A stretch of DNA of 64,000 nt from Symsagittifera roscoffensis. Lineage: Eukaryota; Xenacoelomorpha; Acoela; Convolutidae. This document shows positions 36,242 to 46,199 of this stretch, piece after piece. Every line of letters starts with the position of its first letter. Position 1 is the first letter of the stretch. Location: NCBI RefSeq assembly GCF_963678635.1, contig NC_087071.1, forward strand, positions 8,663,842-8,727,841. The letters run 5' to 3'. The position numbers were made by a program, and so were the translations under genes. The notes beneath the pieces are model-generated. The model was given only the letters and a program-made list of their open reading frames with translations, had not been told where the DNA came from and did no database searches.

Positions 36242-39200
36242 TTACTTTTGAAATTCCACTTTCTTTAAAATTTTAGATTGGGGGATGAATATTTTATAGT
36301 TTTTACGTGGTTGATTTCGGAGTCTTGTTGTTTTTCTATTTTCTGATTTGTCGATTTGTTCTTGGGGTATTATTTGTTCGGTCATTTTTCTATTTTTTCT
36401 TTGTTTTGAGGATTCTTTATGGCTTTGTGTATTGTTTTTGGTGGCGATTGGTTTTGTGTTTTGATTTTCGGTGGGGTTATCATTTTGTTCTGTGTTATTC
36501 AGATGTGGTTCATTTTGAATGATTTTTAATCCTGTGAAAGAATATAATTGAGTTAATTCGCGGAGTGCGTATTCTTTTGGGTAATAAGGTAATAGGTTGT
36601 TTCGATGTTGAACGATTTCTTTTTTGTTTGAGTCGGTAATTTTATATGTGACATCAGTGGGTTTTGCAATTATTTGGTATGGTCCTTTTCGAAGGGGTTG
36701 TAATTTTTTAGAAATTCCTTTTTGAGTATTAAAATTAGGTATTAAAACAAATGTTCCAATTTTTAAATCGGAGGCTGGTGTAAAACGTGAATTGATTTGT
36801 TCATTAATGTTTTGTCTTTGTAATAACTTTTTTGTTATTTTTTGATAAATTTCATTGTGTTTTTTATCTCTATTTAGAATCCATTCGGTGTGTGTACCGG
36901 AGGCTAGTTTAAGAATTTGTGGGTGATGAAAATGATCTTCATCGTGTGTATGTAAAGGTAGGTTATAACAAATTGAGTCTTTATTTGGTTGACAATAACC
37001 TTGTGCGTTTTTATGAGAATTTGCTGTAAACATTATTGGTTTGCGTGGTTTTTGGTTAAAAACCATTTCATATGGTGACATTCCTAAAGTTGTCGTTATT
37101 TGTGAATTATATGCTAAGGGAAATAATTTTACATCTGCTGACCATTCGGTATATTTTGTATCATTTCCGTTGATGATACATCTAAGATATTCTTGTAATG
37201 AACGGTTCATACCTTCGACTAAGCCGTTTGTCCAAGGTGCATGAGATGTACGTGGTTTGTGTTTAATGTTATATAAATGACATAGTGTGATAATTTCATT
37301 ATTTATGAATTCTGTACCGTTGTCTGTAACTAAAATTTCTGGTAGTCCGAATTTTGCTATCCAGTGTTCATAGAGTGTTGTGTAAGCGTAATAAGCGTTA
37401 CAATGTGGTACTGGGTTAAGTGCTACATAATGTGTAAATGCGTCAACAATTACCATAATGTAGGAGTTTCCTTCGGATGAGGGTGAAATTGGTCCTTTGG
37501 TATCAAATGAGATACGATGATTAAAGTACAAACTTTGTCCTTTAAAATCTTGTTTTTGTGCTATTTGTTTTTGATTTGGGTAAGGTTTATTTAGTTGACA
37601 TACTATACAATCATTGCATAGTACTTTTATCCAAATTGGTGCATTTGGGAAGTAAAAATTTTGTATAAAATTTGAATATGTTTTTTCTGATCCAGAGTGT
37701 CCTTTAATATTTTGTGTATGTGAAATATTAAAAGCTATAAGAATCATACTTAAAGGGAGACATGGAACTGTAGATTCATTCAGGTTATACTCTAAAAGGT
37801 CTGTATTTTCGTTAATTGTTGTGTTGTTAAATTTGCGAAAGTATCGGAGGAGTGTTTTGTTTCCTAGAATGGTTGAATCTGCCTTGACAGGTTTAGTTTT
37901 ATATTTGTGCCATGATTTTAGTTGTCTAATTATCGGGTCAAGATTTTGATATTGTTTCAGTGTTGAAATTGTAATCGTTTCTGTTGGAGGGAGAAAAATG
38001 TTTTCGATTTCTAATTTAGATAAGGGTATTGTATCAAGTGGGTCGTGAAGGTCAAAAACTTGATTTATTGTGTATTTTGAATCATTTGTTTGTGGTCCTG
38101 ATAAATTTATTTTATCAGTTAAATCTTCTTTTTCAATTAGTGGAAAATGGTCTTTCTTAGGCGGGTGTTGTTTTGTTCGTTTTTGTTGGGTGTTATTTTT
38201 TATCCATTGAGAATATGGGATTGGTTTGAAAGTTGATGTTCCAAGTAGATCAACTTCATAATGATTATTTTGACAATCTAAATAAAGTGGGAAATGTTGT
38301 AAATTATTTATTTGTGATTGTTCAATATCAGTTTTTACTGCATATTTGCATTCCAATCGGGGTGATGTTTCGTTTTCTGCAAGGTAGAATTTTATATTTT
38401 TGGGTATTTCAACTGTTGTTTTTCTTGTAAGTAATTCAGGTGGTGTATTTCGACTTAAGGTGTCTGGTAATGCAAGATTTTTTCCTGCAGTCCAAACTAT
38501 ATGTAAGTTTGGAAATTTCATTAGAATTAGTTGAAATCTGTAAACTCGGTGGTTTGGGTTAGATTTTTGTGTAAAGAGAAAGATGATTGGTTTATGGTCT
38601 GTGAATAAAACTGTGGGGTGTTTTGATCCAAGTATCAGAAATTCATATTCTGTCAGTGTATATATTATGGCTGTACATTCTCTCATTAGAGTTGAGAGTC
38701 GTAGCTCTGCTTGAGTGAATAATCGAGAATTTGCTGATATGAGGTTCATTTTATTTGTACCATTATGTGATTGTAATAGTGCTGCACCGATGCCAAAGTT
38801 CGAAGCATCGCACATTGCATAAAATGGTTGATTTGAATCTGGAATTGTGTTTGAAATTTGTTCAGTTAAAAGTTTCTTTATTTCTTCAAATCGTGTTTGA
38901 TGTTCTGTGTTCCATTCAAAATTATTTTGTTGTCTAAGGATGTTATAAAATGGTCGTAGATATAATTGCATTTTATAAACATATTTACTTAAAAAGTTTA
39001 ACATTCCAAGAAATTCTTGGATTTTCTTTTTATTTGTTGGTGGTTGAAGTTTTTGAATAGCGTCAATGCGTGATTTCAATGGAGTGATTGTTTTTCTTTC
39101 TATATTATGTCCTAAGAATTTAACTTTTGTCAAAAAGAAGTGTGATTTATCGGGGGCGGCCTTCAGATTTTCGTTCTGAAGTATTTGGTGATATTTTTCT

Positions 39201-39442
39201 AAAACATTGAACATCTCGTCTTTTGTTTGTGATTGCATAAAAACATCGTCTAAATAGGTGATTGCGTTTTTCTTGAGTATTAGTGGTCTAAAAATTTTGC
39301 TCATAAAAGCTGAAAATGCTGCTGGTCCTATGGATATTCCATAGAATAAGCGGTTGAATTCATATTGTTGGTTTCCGATAACAAATTGTGTTAAACGTCG
39401 TGATTGTTCATCTAGTGGCATTTGATTGTATGCACTATTCAT
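36242..39442 (-). CDS. Reverse transcriptase (C-terminal part), RNase H and integrase
   Basis: The 1,066-codon open frame starts inside RT (MNSAYNQMPLDEQSRRLTQF) and carries the RT active site ITYLDDVF at residues 61-68. RNase H follows (MCDASNFGIGAALLQS ... FTDHKPI). The integrase zinc region is HTQNIKGHSG ... CNDCIVCQ. The DDE core is FDTKGP, VTDNGTEF and GLVEGMNRS, followed by a GPY-like module (LRKGPYQIIAKP) and a basic C-terminus. The RT fingers are encoded upstream in the same frame back to about 39,650 without an ATG, then a frame break separates them from the protease ORF. This frame is the same as gag's. Function: copying and integrating the element. Confidence 0.93.
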   Translation of the reverse strand: MNSAYNQMPLDEQSRRLTQFVIGNQQYEFNRLFYGISIGPAAFSAFMSKIFRPLILKKNAITYLDDVFMQSQTKDEMFNVLEKYHQILQNENLKAAPDKSHFFLTKVKFLGHNIERKTITPLKSRIDAIQKLQPPTNKKKIQEFLGMLNFLSKYVYKMQLYLRPFYNILRQQNNFEWNTEHQTRFEEIKKLLTEQISNTIPDSNQPFYAMCDASNFGIGAALLQSHNGTNKMNLISANSRLFTQAELRLSTLMRECTAIIYTLTEYEFLILGSKHPTVLFTDHKPIIFLFTQKSNPNHRVYRFQLILMKFPNLHIVWTAGKNLALPDTLSRNTPPELLTRKTTVEIPKNIKFYLAENETSPRLECKYAVKTDIEQSQINNLQHFPLYLDCQNNHYEVDLLGTSTFKPIPYSQWIKNNTQQKRTKQHPPKKDHFPLIEKEDLTDKINLSGPQTNDSKYTINQVFDLHDPLDTIPLSKLEIENIFLPPTETITISTLKQYQNLDPIIRQLKSWHKYKTKPVKADSTILGNKTLLRYFRKFNNTTINENTDLLEYNLNESTVPCLPLSMILIAFNISHTQNIKGHSGSEKTYSNFIQNFYFPNAPIWIKVLCNDCIVCQLNKPYPNQKQIAQKQDFKGQSLYFNHRISFDTKGPISPSSEGNSYIMVIVDAFTHYVALNPVPHCNAYYAYTTLYEHWIAKFGLPEILVTDNGTEFINNEIITLCHLYNIKHKPRTSHAPWTNGLVEGMNRSLQEYLRCIINGNDTKYTEWSADVKLFPLAYNSQITTTLGMSPYEMVFNQKPRKPIMFTANSHKNAQGYCQPNKDSICYNLPLHTHDEDHFHHPQILKLASGTHTEWILNRDKKHNEIYQKITKKLLQRQNINEQINSRFTPASDLKIGTFVLIPNFNTQKGISKKLQPLRKGPYQIIAKPTDVTYKITDSNKKEIVQHRNNLLPYYPKEYALRELTQLYSFTGLKIIQNEPHLNNTEQNDNPTENQNTKPIATKNNTQSHKESSKQRKNRKMTEQIIPQEQIDKSENRKTTRLRNQPRKNYKIFIPQSKILKKVEFQK

Positions 39443-39648
39443 ATCGGCGGTTGTAAAGTATTTGCCGTTTATTTTTGTTAAAATAACTTGTATTGGTTCA
39501 ATGGGCCAATTACATTTTGATTCATCTATAAGTGAATTGAGGTATCTAGCATCGAGAACGATTTTTAATGATTCTCCTTTAGCTAGAATGATAACGGGGT
39601 TGATAAATGTGTTGCCTTTTGGTTGTTGAAGGTTGAAGGTTTTGGTTG

Positions 39649-42456
39649 TTAGAAATAATCTGCTTTATTAACTGGTGATATAATGTTGTATTGTTCTAAA
39701 ATATCGAGTAATCTGTTCACTTTATCATGTAAGTGAATTGGTACTTTACTTGCTCTCTGTTTTTTGAAAACTGCGTCTGGTTTTAACGGGAGATGTAGTG
39801 ATGAACTGATTTTTCGAACATCGAATTTTGATGTTGCATAGACTGATGAATATTTAATTAGCTGTTTGGCTAACTTTTCGAATTCGTCTTGTGTTATTTG
39901 TGAATGTTGGAAATTAAACATTGTTAAAAATTTCTGTTGGTCCTCTGTGTAGTTACTTATGTTGAATGTAGGTTTGAAATATGGAGTTTTTGTGAAATAA
40001 TCCGTATTTCTGTTTTCGTTACTTATTATATTATTTATAGATAATTCTTCATTAAGAATTGTAGATTGGCAAATATCTAGTAATTGGAGTATATTATTTA
40101 CGCGATAGGCTTTTTCGTGTATTGGTGATATTGTAGCGTTGGTTTCACAATATCCTAAAAGTCCTAAAGGTAATGTTACTTGGTAAGGTGTGTTGTTATA
40201 GACATGTAAGGAAATGATATCTGAATTCGAATTTTTCAAATATTTTATGGATGAGATTGTGATTTTGAAAAATTTTTGAATAGGTTTGAATTCAAATTCT
40301 GACATATAAAATTTTTGTTTGTTTTGCTCTTTATCATATTGGTGAACTTGTTTGATGGAAAAATTATAGATATTTCCTGATAGTGGTTTCAAGTGTTTTC
40401 TTTGTTGGTTAAATATCGGGTAGAATTTTGAAAAGAATGGTGGTTGTTTATTTAATCTTTGAAAAAATGTTAAGGATGTTTCTTTTGTTTTTGTATATTT
40501 ATCTTTGATTAATATTTTACTATTTAGTATGTTAATTGTTGGTATATACTTCGAAATAAATGGTATTCCAATGATATTATATTTAATGTCAGTGATATGG
40601 AATATTTGTTTAAATGGCTTATTTAAAATTTTGCTTTGCTCCATTGTTCTGGTGGGGAGGAGAAATAATTGGATTTTTCCGTAGTTTATCAATGTTGATC
40701 CTTGTGCTGTTGCTAACTTACTGGAGGTTTCAAGAGGTGTTAGCTTTGGGTGTAAAGTTTTTATTTCATTCCATGTGGGGATGTTTATTATGTTTGATTC
40801 TGCTCCTGAATCAATTAAAAAATCTATTTCAAGGTCTGGTGGTTGAAATTCTTTATTTCTTGGGCTTTCTAAGAGAAATGGTATTGTCCAAATTTTTTCT
40901 TTGGGTTGTTCTTTTTGTATATTTTGATAAATGTGGTTTGTATTCAAGCATTTTGTTTTGGTATTTTTATTGGTTTGATTTGTAGTGTTAATCTCATTTG
41001 TTTCTTGCGTCGTTGGTGTGGAATTTATGGGTGTAGTGTAATAATTTTGAAGAAATTCTGATTGATTTTCATATATGTGTGATGAAAAGGGTTGTTCATA
41101 TATGACAGATTCATAGTCATTTTCGACTTTTATCATATTGATAGAAAGAGTGTTTTCTGTATCACTTTCTGAATCTGATGATGTGCAGTTTATTTGATTG
41201 AGTTGTAACGTATCAGTTACTGTGTCATCAATACCTGGAGGGTCTGATGTTGTTTCTGGATTAGACTGTACTTGATTGATTTGTCTTTGATGTTTAGGTG
41301 TACTACTTCTGTGGCGATTATTAGAATTATTATAGTTATTATTATTCCGGTGTGGTGATTGGGAATAATTTCTATAACGATTATTATAACTTGAGTGTCG
41401 ATTTTGTGAATTATTTCGCGATCTGTTTTGGTAATTATTGTTTGGTCTGTTATAGTGCGATCTATTATATGAGTTATTCCTTGATCGATTGTTCGGGTAA
41501 TTCTGGTTTCGGTTGTTTGAATAACTTCTATTTCGATTATAGGAGTAGTTTCTATTCCTATTGTATGATGAATTTCGTGATTGGTTGTTTGGATAGTAGT
41601 TATTTCTTGATTGGGAATTAGATCTAGAAACAAATCGTTGTGTATTTGAATTTGATCTGGAGTAGTTATTTCGACTATTTGGTCTATTGTAGTGATTTTG
41701 TGATGAATTATACGTGTTTCTTCGTTCCGGTGATCTTCCTCTATAACTTGAGTTATATGGTGATTGATTTCTTGTATAGTTTGTATTGTTCGGGAGTGGT
41801 TTTCCTGAACTGTTATTGCTGTGGACTGTTTTGTTCGGTAGATTTTGATCTTTTTTCATGTATTGATAGAATGATTTATTTGGTTCTTTATATTTTTGAG
41901 GTTTATTTTGATTGTCTTGCTGTTTTTGTCTACATTCGGAAATACTATGTCCGTATCGTCGGCAATAATTACACCATTTTTTGAAAGATGGTTTGCCTTT
42001 AAAGTTTGGGTTCTTTTCGTAAATATTGAGTATTTCAGTGATTTTTTCAACGAGGTCTGTCTCTGATTCCTGTATATTATTAATTTTAGTGGGAGTCGTT
42101 TCAATTCTGTTAACGTATTGTAATTTCAGATTTTCCGTTTCTTCTAGTTTCATCGTGATTTCTGCTTGTTCTAATTTGTCTACTAGTTTTCGAAAATCTA
42201 AATCGGGTTCTCGAATTGAAGAAGGATGGGATGCTCTCTTTTTTATTGCTATTTTCCTTAATTGTGGTGTTAAGGTCATCATTAAGATTTCTGTCATCTT
42301 TGTGTTTTTATAGTCATGTGTATTTAATGAATATGCTTTTCGAACTAGTGTTTCGATTCGTACTGCTATTTGCTTGATGGTTTCGTTTGGTAATCTGCGA
42401 ATTTCATTACATAAAACTCTTTGTTGTTGGTTGTTGTTTGTTTCTTTCGGAGTCAA
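39649..42456 (-). CDS. Capsid C-terminal half, nucleocapsid, protease and RT start
   Basis: It opens without ATG (the first codons overlap gag's end) with the second half of a retrotransposon capsid (RRLPNETIKQIAVRIETLV). A CCHC knuckle follows (CNYCRRYGHSISEC), then about 200 residues of Asn/Arg/Ser/Tyr-rich repeats (RNRNYSYNRNRSYSNN), an aspartic protease (IDFLIDSGAESNIIN; IIGIPFISKY), and the first RT block (PLKPDAVFKKQRASKVP) before a stop. It is in the +1 frame relative to gag and the next part is shifted back by -1. Because the breaks fall inside the capsid and RT domains, single-base indels are more likely than programmed frameshifts. Confidence 0.88.
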   Translation of the reverse strand: MTPKETNNNQQQRVLCNEIRRLPNETIKQIAVRIETLVRKAYSLNTHDYKNTKMTEILMMTLTPQLRKIAIKKRASHPSSIREPDLDFRKLVDKLEQAEITMKLEETENLKLQYVNRIETTPTKINNIQESETDLVEKITEILNIYEKNPNFKGKPSFKKWCNYCRRYGHSISECRQKQQDNQNKPQKYKEPNKSFYQYMKKDQNLPNKTVHSNNSSGKPLPNNTNYTRNQSPYNSSYRGRSPERRNTYNSSQNHYNRPNSRNNYSRSNSNTQRFVSRSNSQSRNNYYPNNQSRNSSYNRNRNYSYNRNRSYSNNRNQNYPNNRSRNNSYNRSHYNRPNNNYQNRSRNNSQNRHSSYNNRYRNYSQSPHRNNNNYNNSNNRHRSSTPKHQRQINQVQSNPETTSDPPGIDDTVTDTLQLNQINCTSSDSESDTENTLSINMIKVENDYESVIYEQPFSSHIYENQSEFLQNYYTTPINSTPTTQETNEINTTNQTNKNTKTKCLNTNHIYQNIQKEQPKEKIWTIPFLLESPRNKEFQPPDLEIDFLIDSGAESNIINIPTWNEIKTLHPKLTPLETSSKLATAQGSTLINYGKIQLFLLPTRTMEQSKILNKPFKQIFHITDIKYNIIGIPFISKYIPTINILNSKILIKDKYTKTKETSLTFFQRLNKQPPFFSKFYPIFNQQRKHLKPLSGNIYNFSIKQVHQYDKEQNKQKFYMSEFEFKPIQKFFKITISSIKYLKNSNSDIISLHVYNNTPYQVTLPLGLLGYCETNATISPIHEKAYRVNNILQLLDICQSTILNEELSINNIISNENRNTDYFTKTPYFKPTFNISNYTEDQQKFLTMFNFQHSQITQDEFEKLAKQLIKYSSVYATSKFDVRKISSSLHLPLKPDAVFKKQRASKVPIHLHDKVNRLLDILEQYNIISPVNKADYF

Positions 42457-44503
42457 ACATTTTTGAAAATTCCTGTGTAAACCTTTTCCAGTTTGATTTT
42501 ATTTCTAGAGGTAGTACTGAAAACCATTTTTGGGCTGCGCCATCTAAGGTTGTTTGTATTAACGCTGTGCGTCGATGTATCCAGTTTTGATGTAGTGGCG
42601 TATTAATTGGTTCAGGTCCAATATTTAAAATCAGGTTTGCTGTTACTGCATTTAAATAATCTTCTACAGAGTATTCAGGGTCTGTTCCTGTGAAAACCAT
42701 TAAAGGTTTGATTGATGTTATTGATGATCCACCCATAAGGTATGGATTCATTGTCATTTGTAATGATTCTGCTGCATTTGGCATTTGAGAAAAATTTGAA
42801 AGCTGGTTTCTTGTTATTTCATGTTGTTGGAGATAATATGGGAGTGGTATTTCATTTTGCATTTGTGATGCTTGATACGAGTGTGCAGTCATTGGATTTT
42901 GTTGTTGAATTGGTTGAAAAGATTGTGTATTAATTAGATTTTGTTGTTGAATTGGTTGTTGATGTTGTGCATCTATTGGTTGTGGAGAAAAATTTCTATG
43001 ATTTGTACGTGTTTTCTGTATTCCTTGTCTACGATATTCTTGAGTATTTGGTGCAAATATATCTGGTTGTAAGAAATCATCATCTGAGGATAAATAATCC
43101 ATTTGATAAGATGTCTGTTTTTTATTTTTATTTTGTTGAAAAAATGGGTAATTTTCACTGTGATCCTGTGGAGGATTTGTTTGGAAATTTATTGAATTAG
43201 GTTGGGTCATTGGGTTATCCCAATTTCGAGATCTTGTATATTGGTTAAAATTTCTTTGTGGTTGATTATATGTTTTTGATGGATGTGTATAATTATAATT
43301 ATGGTCTGCAAAGTTGTTTCTAGTGAATGTTTTGCGTGTTTTTGATGGTATTGTCATGGGTCTGTATGTTTGGTAATCCATATGTGAATATTTAGGAGCA
43401 ACCGAAGGTTTAACGGTTGATTGTAAGGTTACCTGTGTTTGTGAAGGATTTGTATTTCTTGGTGTTGTTAAATTTGGGCGTATTGGTGAAATACTTTGTT
43501 GTGTAGTTGTTGTGTGTACAATTTCTTCATTTATGAAGTGTGATGGTGTCTGGATATCTTGTTGAGTAAGATTCCTAGTTCCATTGAGGTTTTCATTGTG
43601 TATAACTGTAGAGTTTAAACTATTATTTTGTGTATCGGGCAAAAATGTATTATAGTTTAATGGTGTTGCATCAATAGTTAATGGTATTACTTTTACATAA
43701 TCTCTTATGTAAGATATCGTACTTATTGCTTGACTTGAGATTGATTGTGGGAAGCTTATAAATGCGGGATGAGACCATTCGGGGTCCCAAACATAATCTG
43801 ATTGTTCTGTGATAGCGGTATCATCGTTCGAGTTTTGGGGTCTAAAATTTTTTCTTGCTTGTGCAATTAAATCAATATTGTGTGTGAAATAATCTATTAT
43901 GAACCATGCCAAAATTTTTTGTAGATCGTGTTTTGTATGTTGTGAAACGTCGTCTTTCGTGAAATTTTCTTTAATGATGTTTAAATAACTAGAGAGTAGT
44001 GTGATTTCATGTCGTACTTTCAAATGTTTAGATGTTTCTGTCGGTGAGACATTTGTTATTGGGATTTCGTTTTCTAATATCGAAATATAACTATAAATTA
44101 TTGCGAAAACTTCATTGGTGAATATGGAGTTTGCTCTTTGTGAGTTTTGATATTGGATGCTTTTTATATATTCTGAAAAAACTTTTGAAAATTCTAAATC
44201 AAGATCGTCTGTTTGAATTGTATATTTTCTATTATTATGGTTTGGTGAGGTGAATTCTATGGAGTAGATTCCATACTGTTGTGTTATGTTGCATATATCT
44301 TTTAAGTAGTGGTCTATGATTTGTCTTTTGATTTTTACATCTGGGAACTCTGTTTTACATGGACTGATTCCGGGTTCAAATAAATTTACGAGTAAATTTT
44401 GACAAAATATGTGTTGTCCTCTATCAGTATCTGCATCTACTATAAAGGGAAAGATTTCATCATCATCTGGAGTTTCGTCACCTGGGGTGTGCGTTGAACT
44501 CAT
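42407..44503 (-). CDS. gag, N-terminal part (698 codons)
   Basis: It starts MSSTHTPGDETPDDDEIFPF. The N-terminal 250 residues are predicted folded, followed by a long Gln/Asn/Pro-rich linker, and then the first half of a gag capsid domain (MVFTGTDPEYSVEDYLNAVT; LDGAAQKWFSVLP). The frame ends in the middle of the capsid; the rest continues in the overlapping +1 frame. The ATG overlaps the preceding basic ORF by 26 bp. It would form the particle shell. Confidence 0.85.
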   Translation of the reverse strand: MSSTHTPGDETPDDDEIFPFIVDADTDRGQHIFCQNLLVNLFEPGISPCKTEFPDVKIKRQIIDHYLKDICNITQQYGIYSIEFTSPNHNNRKYTIQTDDLDLEFSKVFSEYIKSIQYQNSQRANSIFTNEVFAIIYSYISILENEIPITNVSPTETSKHLKVRHEITLLSSYLNIIKENFTKDDVSQHTKHDLQKILAWFIIDYFTHNIDLIAQARKNFRPQNSNDDTAITEQSDYVWDPEWSHPAFISFPQSISSQAISTISYIRDYVKVIPLTIDATPLNYNTFLPDTQNNSLNSTVIHNENLNGTRNLTQQDIQTPSHFINEEIVHTTTTQQSISPIRPNLTTPRNTNPSQTQVTLQSTVKPSVAPKYSHMDYQTYRPMTIPSKTRKTFTRNNFADHNYNYTHPSKTYNQPQRNFNQYTRSRNWDNPMTQPNSINFQTNPPQDHSENYPFFQQNKNKKQTSYQMDYLSSDDDFLQPDIFAPNTQEYRRQGIQKTRTNHRNFSPQPIDAQHQQPIQQQNLINTQSFQPIQQQNPMTAHSYQASQMQNEIPLPYYLQQHEITRNQLSNFSQMPNAAESLQMTMNPYLMGGSSITSIKPLMVFTGTDPEYSVEDYLNAVTANLILNIGPEPINTPLHQNWIHRRTALIQTTLDGAAQKWFSVLPLEIKSNWKRFTQEFSKMFDSERNKQQPTTKSFM

Positions 44504-44945
44504 TTTTTCGTTCGATGACTGTTAATATGTAATTATTAATGTGTCGAATTGGTTGATTCCAATTGTATAAATGTACTGGTTTGTGTTTATACTGCTTTTT
44601 TATTCTTCTTTTTCCTCTTTTTGATGAATTTGAAGTTGTTTCTGAGTCAGAAAAATATAATTGATCGTGAAGTGGGCAATTTTTATCTATTGATTCTTTT
44701 AGTTTGTAAAGTTCGTCTAAACTGTTGGTTTCTGATTCTGAAAATGCGTTTCGATTTTTTGAAAATCTTTTTCGTGTTATTTGTCTTTGTTTCGTTATTA
44801 TTTTTCTTTTTAGTGTTTGTCGTTTTGTTCGAATGTATCCTACTGTTTGTGTATGAGGTGTGATTACAAGGTCGTATTTTTTGTTTTCTATTTCACAATT
44901 GTGTAAAACGATTGTTTGTTTATTTCCTAGGTTTTTAAATGACAT
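44478..44945 (-). CDS. Basic 155-aa ORF before gag
   Basis: ATG at 44,943-44,945; product MSFKNLGNKQTIVLHNCEIE followed by a very basic central part (RTKRQTLKRKIITKQRQI) and an acidic/serine patch. It overlaps gag by 26 bp in another frame. No family recognised. The basic region could bind RNA, which is speculation. Codon composition matches the element. Confidence 0.6.
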   Translation of the reverse strand: MSFKNLGNKQTIVLHNCEIENKKYDLVITPHTQTVGYIRTKRQTLKRKIITKQRQITRKRFSKNRNAFSESETNSLDELYKLKESIDKNCPLHDQLYFSDSETTSNSSKRGKRRIKKQYKHKPVHLYNWNQPIRHINNYILTVIERKNEFNAHPR

Positions 44946-45878
44946 AAGGTTTAGGATGACGGATGCAAAAGGTTGTTAAATGGTTTCTATTTTCTTAAAC
45001 TGTTAGTTCTTACGATTTTTTGGTTAGCTTAACCTGGGTCTGTTTGTTCAGGGTTGGAGAGAAAAGTATATCGATTCCGAAGAATGATTTTTTACTTTCT
45101 CGTGGCTAGTATAAGTTAAGGTGTTAACTTACTTAATCTTACTTAGGGGTAGTGATTGTGTTCAAGGGTTGGAGAATAGTAAATCGATCCACAAGGTTCA
45201 GGTATAATTAGAACGCGAGTAGTTCGTTAGATACTATTTTAAACTTACTAAGTCTAAGATTTATCCTGGGTCTGTTAAGAGGGGGGGTCAAGTGAAGGAT
45301 GAATAACCGAAGTTCTTCACTGTTTATCCTAATTTGAATGATTAGTTTTGTTTAAAAATTTCTATTAGTCTTAGGTCTTTAGAAAGGGTTGGGTAGTGAA
45401 TCGACGTTTGAGGTCGTTAGACACTAATTAAGTGGGTGGGGGAGAACAAAGTTGTTCTGTTTGATCCAAGGATAAGCCTTGATGATCAAATTTGAAATTT
45501 AATTAAGTAGAAAATGATTTAAGATCCAAGGATAAGCCTTGATGATCTGGTTTTAAAATTAAGTGAATTTAAGTTTTAATAAAATTTTAAATGTGTGTAA
45601 AGGAAAGATTTAGTGTTTTGATGATATTAGTGGGTTTATGATTGCTGTTATGTTTTAGGTGATGGAGCTGGAGCAACAGGATGATTTATGATTACTAACC
45701 ATTTATTGTCATGCTACTAATTTTTATTTTTTATTTTTCAATAAATATTTTTCAAACATGTTTTGTATATTACTGCAGAGTTTTAGGAAAACGATCTTAG
45801 ATCTTTTTATCAATCGTTATTGTATATTAATAATTTTGTTTAGCGCCTGAAATGATTTTGAAGATTAGCTTCAAGGTT

Positions 45879-46112
45879 TTATGTTTGCAAATGAAAATCT
45901 AAATTCATTGCCAGTAGTATTCTAAATATAAAAGTTTGTTCTGGTTTTTGCCTAACTATCATATAGCTATATGGCAAGTTTCTACTTTGTCGTATGTCGT
46001 CTCTGGTTCGAGGTCTTCTTCCAATTCCGGGTAGTTCTGTTATGGTTCGGAATATTGGCTCTGATCTATTGAGTCGTAGAGACATTTCGATTAAATTATT
46101 GTCGTATAACAT
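45879..46112 (-). CDS. Short leader ORF (77 aa), doubtful
   Basis: The first ATG after the primer-binding site opens 77 codons (MLYDNNLIEMSLRLNRSEPI ... RPRTRDDIRQSRNLPYSYM). It is basic and of unknown function. It could be a regulatory upstream ORF, or the start exon of a spliced RNA that gives an initiator to the methionine-less ORF. It could also be chance. Confidence 0.35.
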   Translation of the reverse strand: MLYDNNLIEMSLRLNRSEPIFRTITELPGIGRRPRTRDDIRQSRNLPYSYMIVRQKPEQTFIFRILLAMNLDFHLQT

Positions 46113-46174
46113 TTTGTAAATGTTTTTGTCTAATTTCTAATCTATTTTGGTTAATTCTAAGCTATTAAGGTCTT

Positions 46175-46197
46175 GTTCGAGACTTATGGTCGCACCA
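46175..46197 (-). promoter_or_regulatory. Primer-binding site (tRNA-like)
   Basis: Two bases inside the 5' LTR the sense strand reads TGGTGCGACCATAAGTC. On the plus strand this is a tRNA-like 3' end, ...GTTCGAGACTTATGGTCGCACCA in two parts: a T-loop-like TTCGAGA (46,176-46,182) and then GGTCGCACCA. The match to tRNA form therefore extends past the usual 10-18 nt. The tRNA species was not identified. Confidence 0.7.
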
Positions 46198-46199
46198 GA

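Larger units (their letters stand above)
44946..46199 (-). other. 5' leader of the 19-kb element
   Basis: About 1.25 kb between the 5' LTR and the first main ORF. It contains a 25-bp direct repeat ('gatccaaggataagcc' ...) at 45,463 and 45,523. Several variants of 'ctgggtctgtttgttcaggg' (44,990-45,290) also occur, and there is a short leader ORF. Splice donors for a subgenomic RNA would be expected here. Packaging signals are likely but not identifiable. Confidence 0.55.

Noticed and set aside
39640-42460. Programmed frameshifts in gag-pol
   Set aside because: The breaks fall inside the capsid and RT domains and cancel each other; plain indels are more likely, though sibling copies could change this.
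40614-42590. Plus-strand open frames rich in Leu, Phe, Tyr and Cys across the gag-pol region
   Set aside because: They are the antisense of A/C-rich retroelement coding sequence and have no motif of their own.
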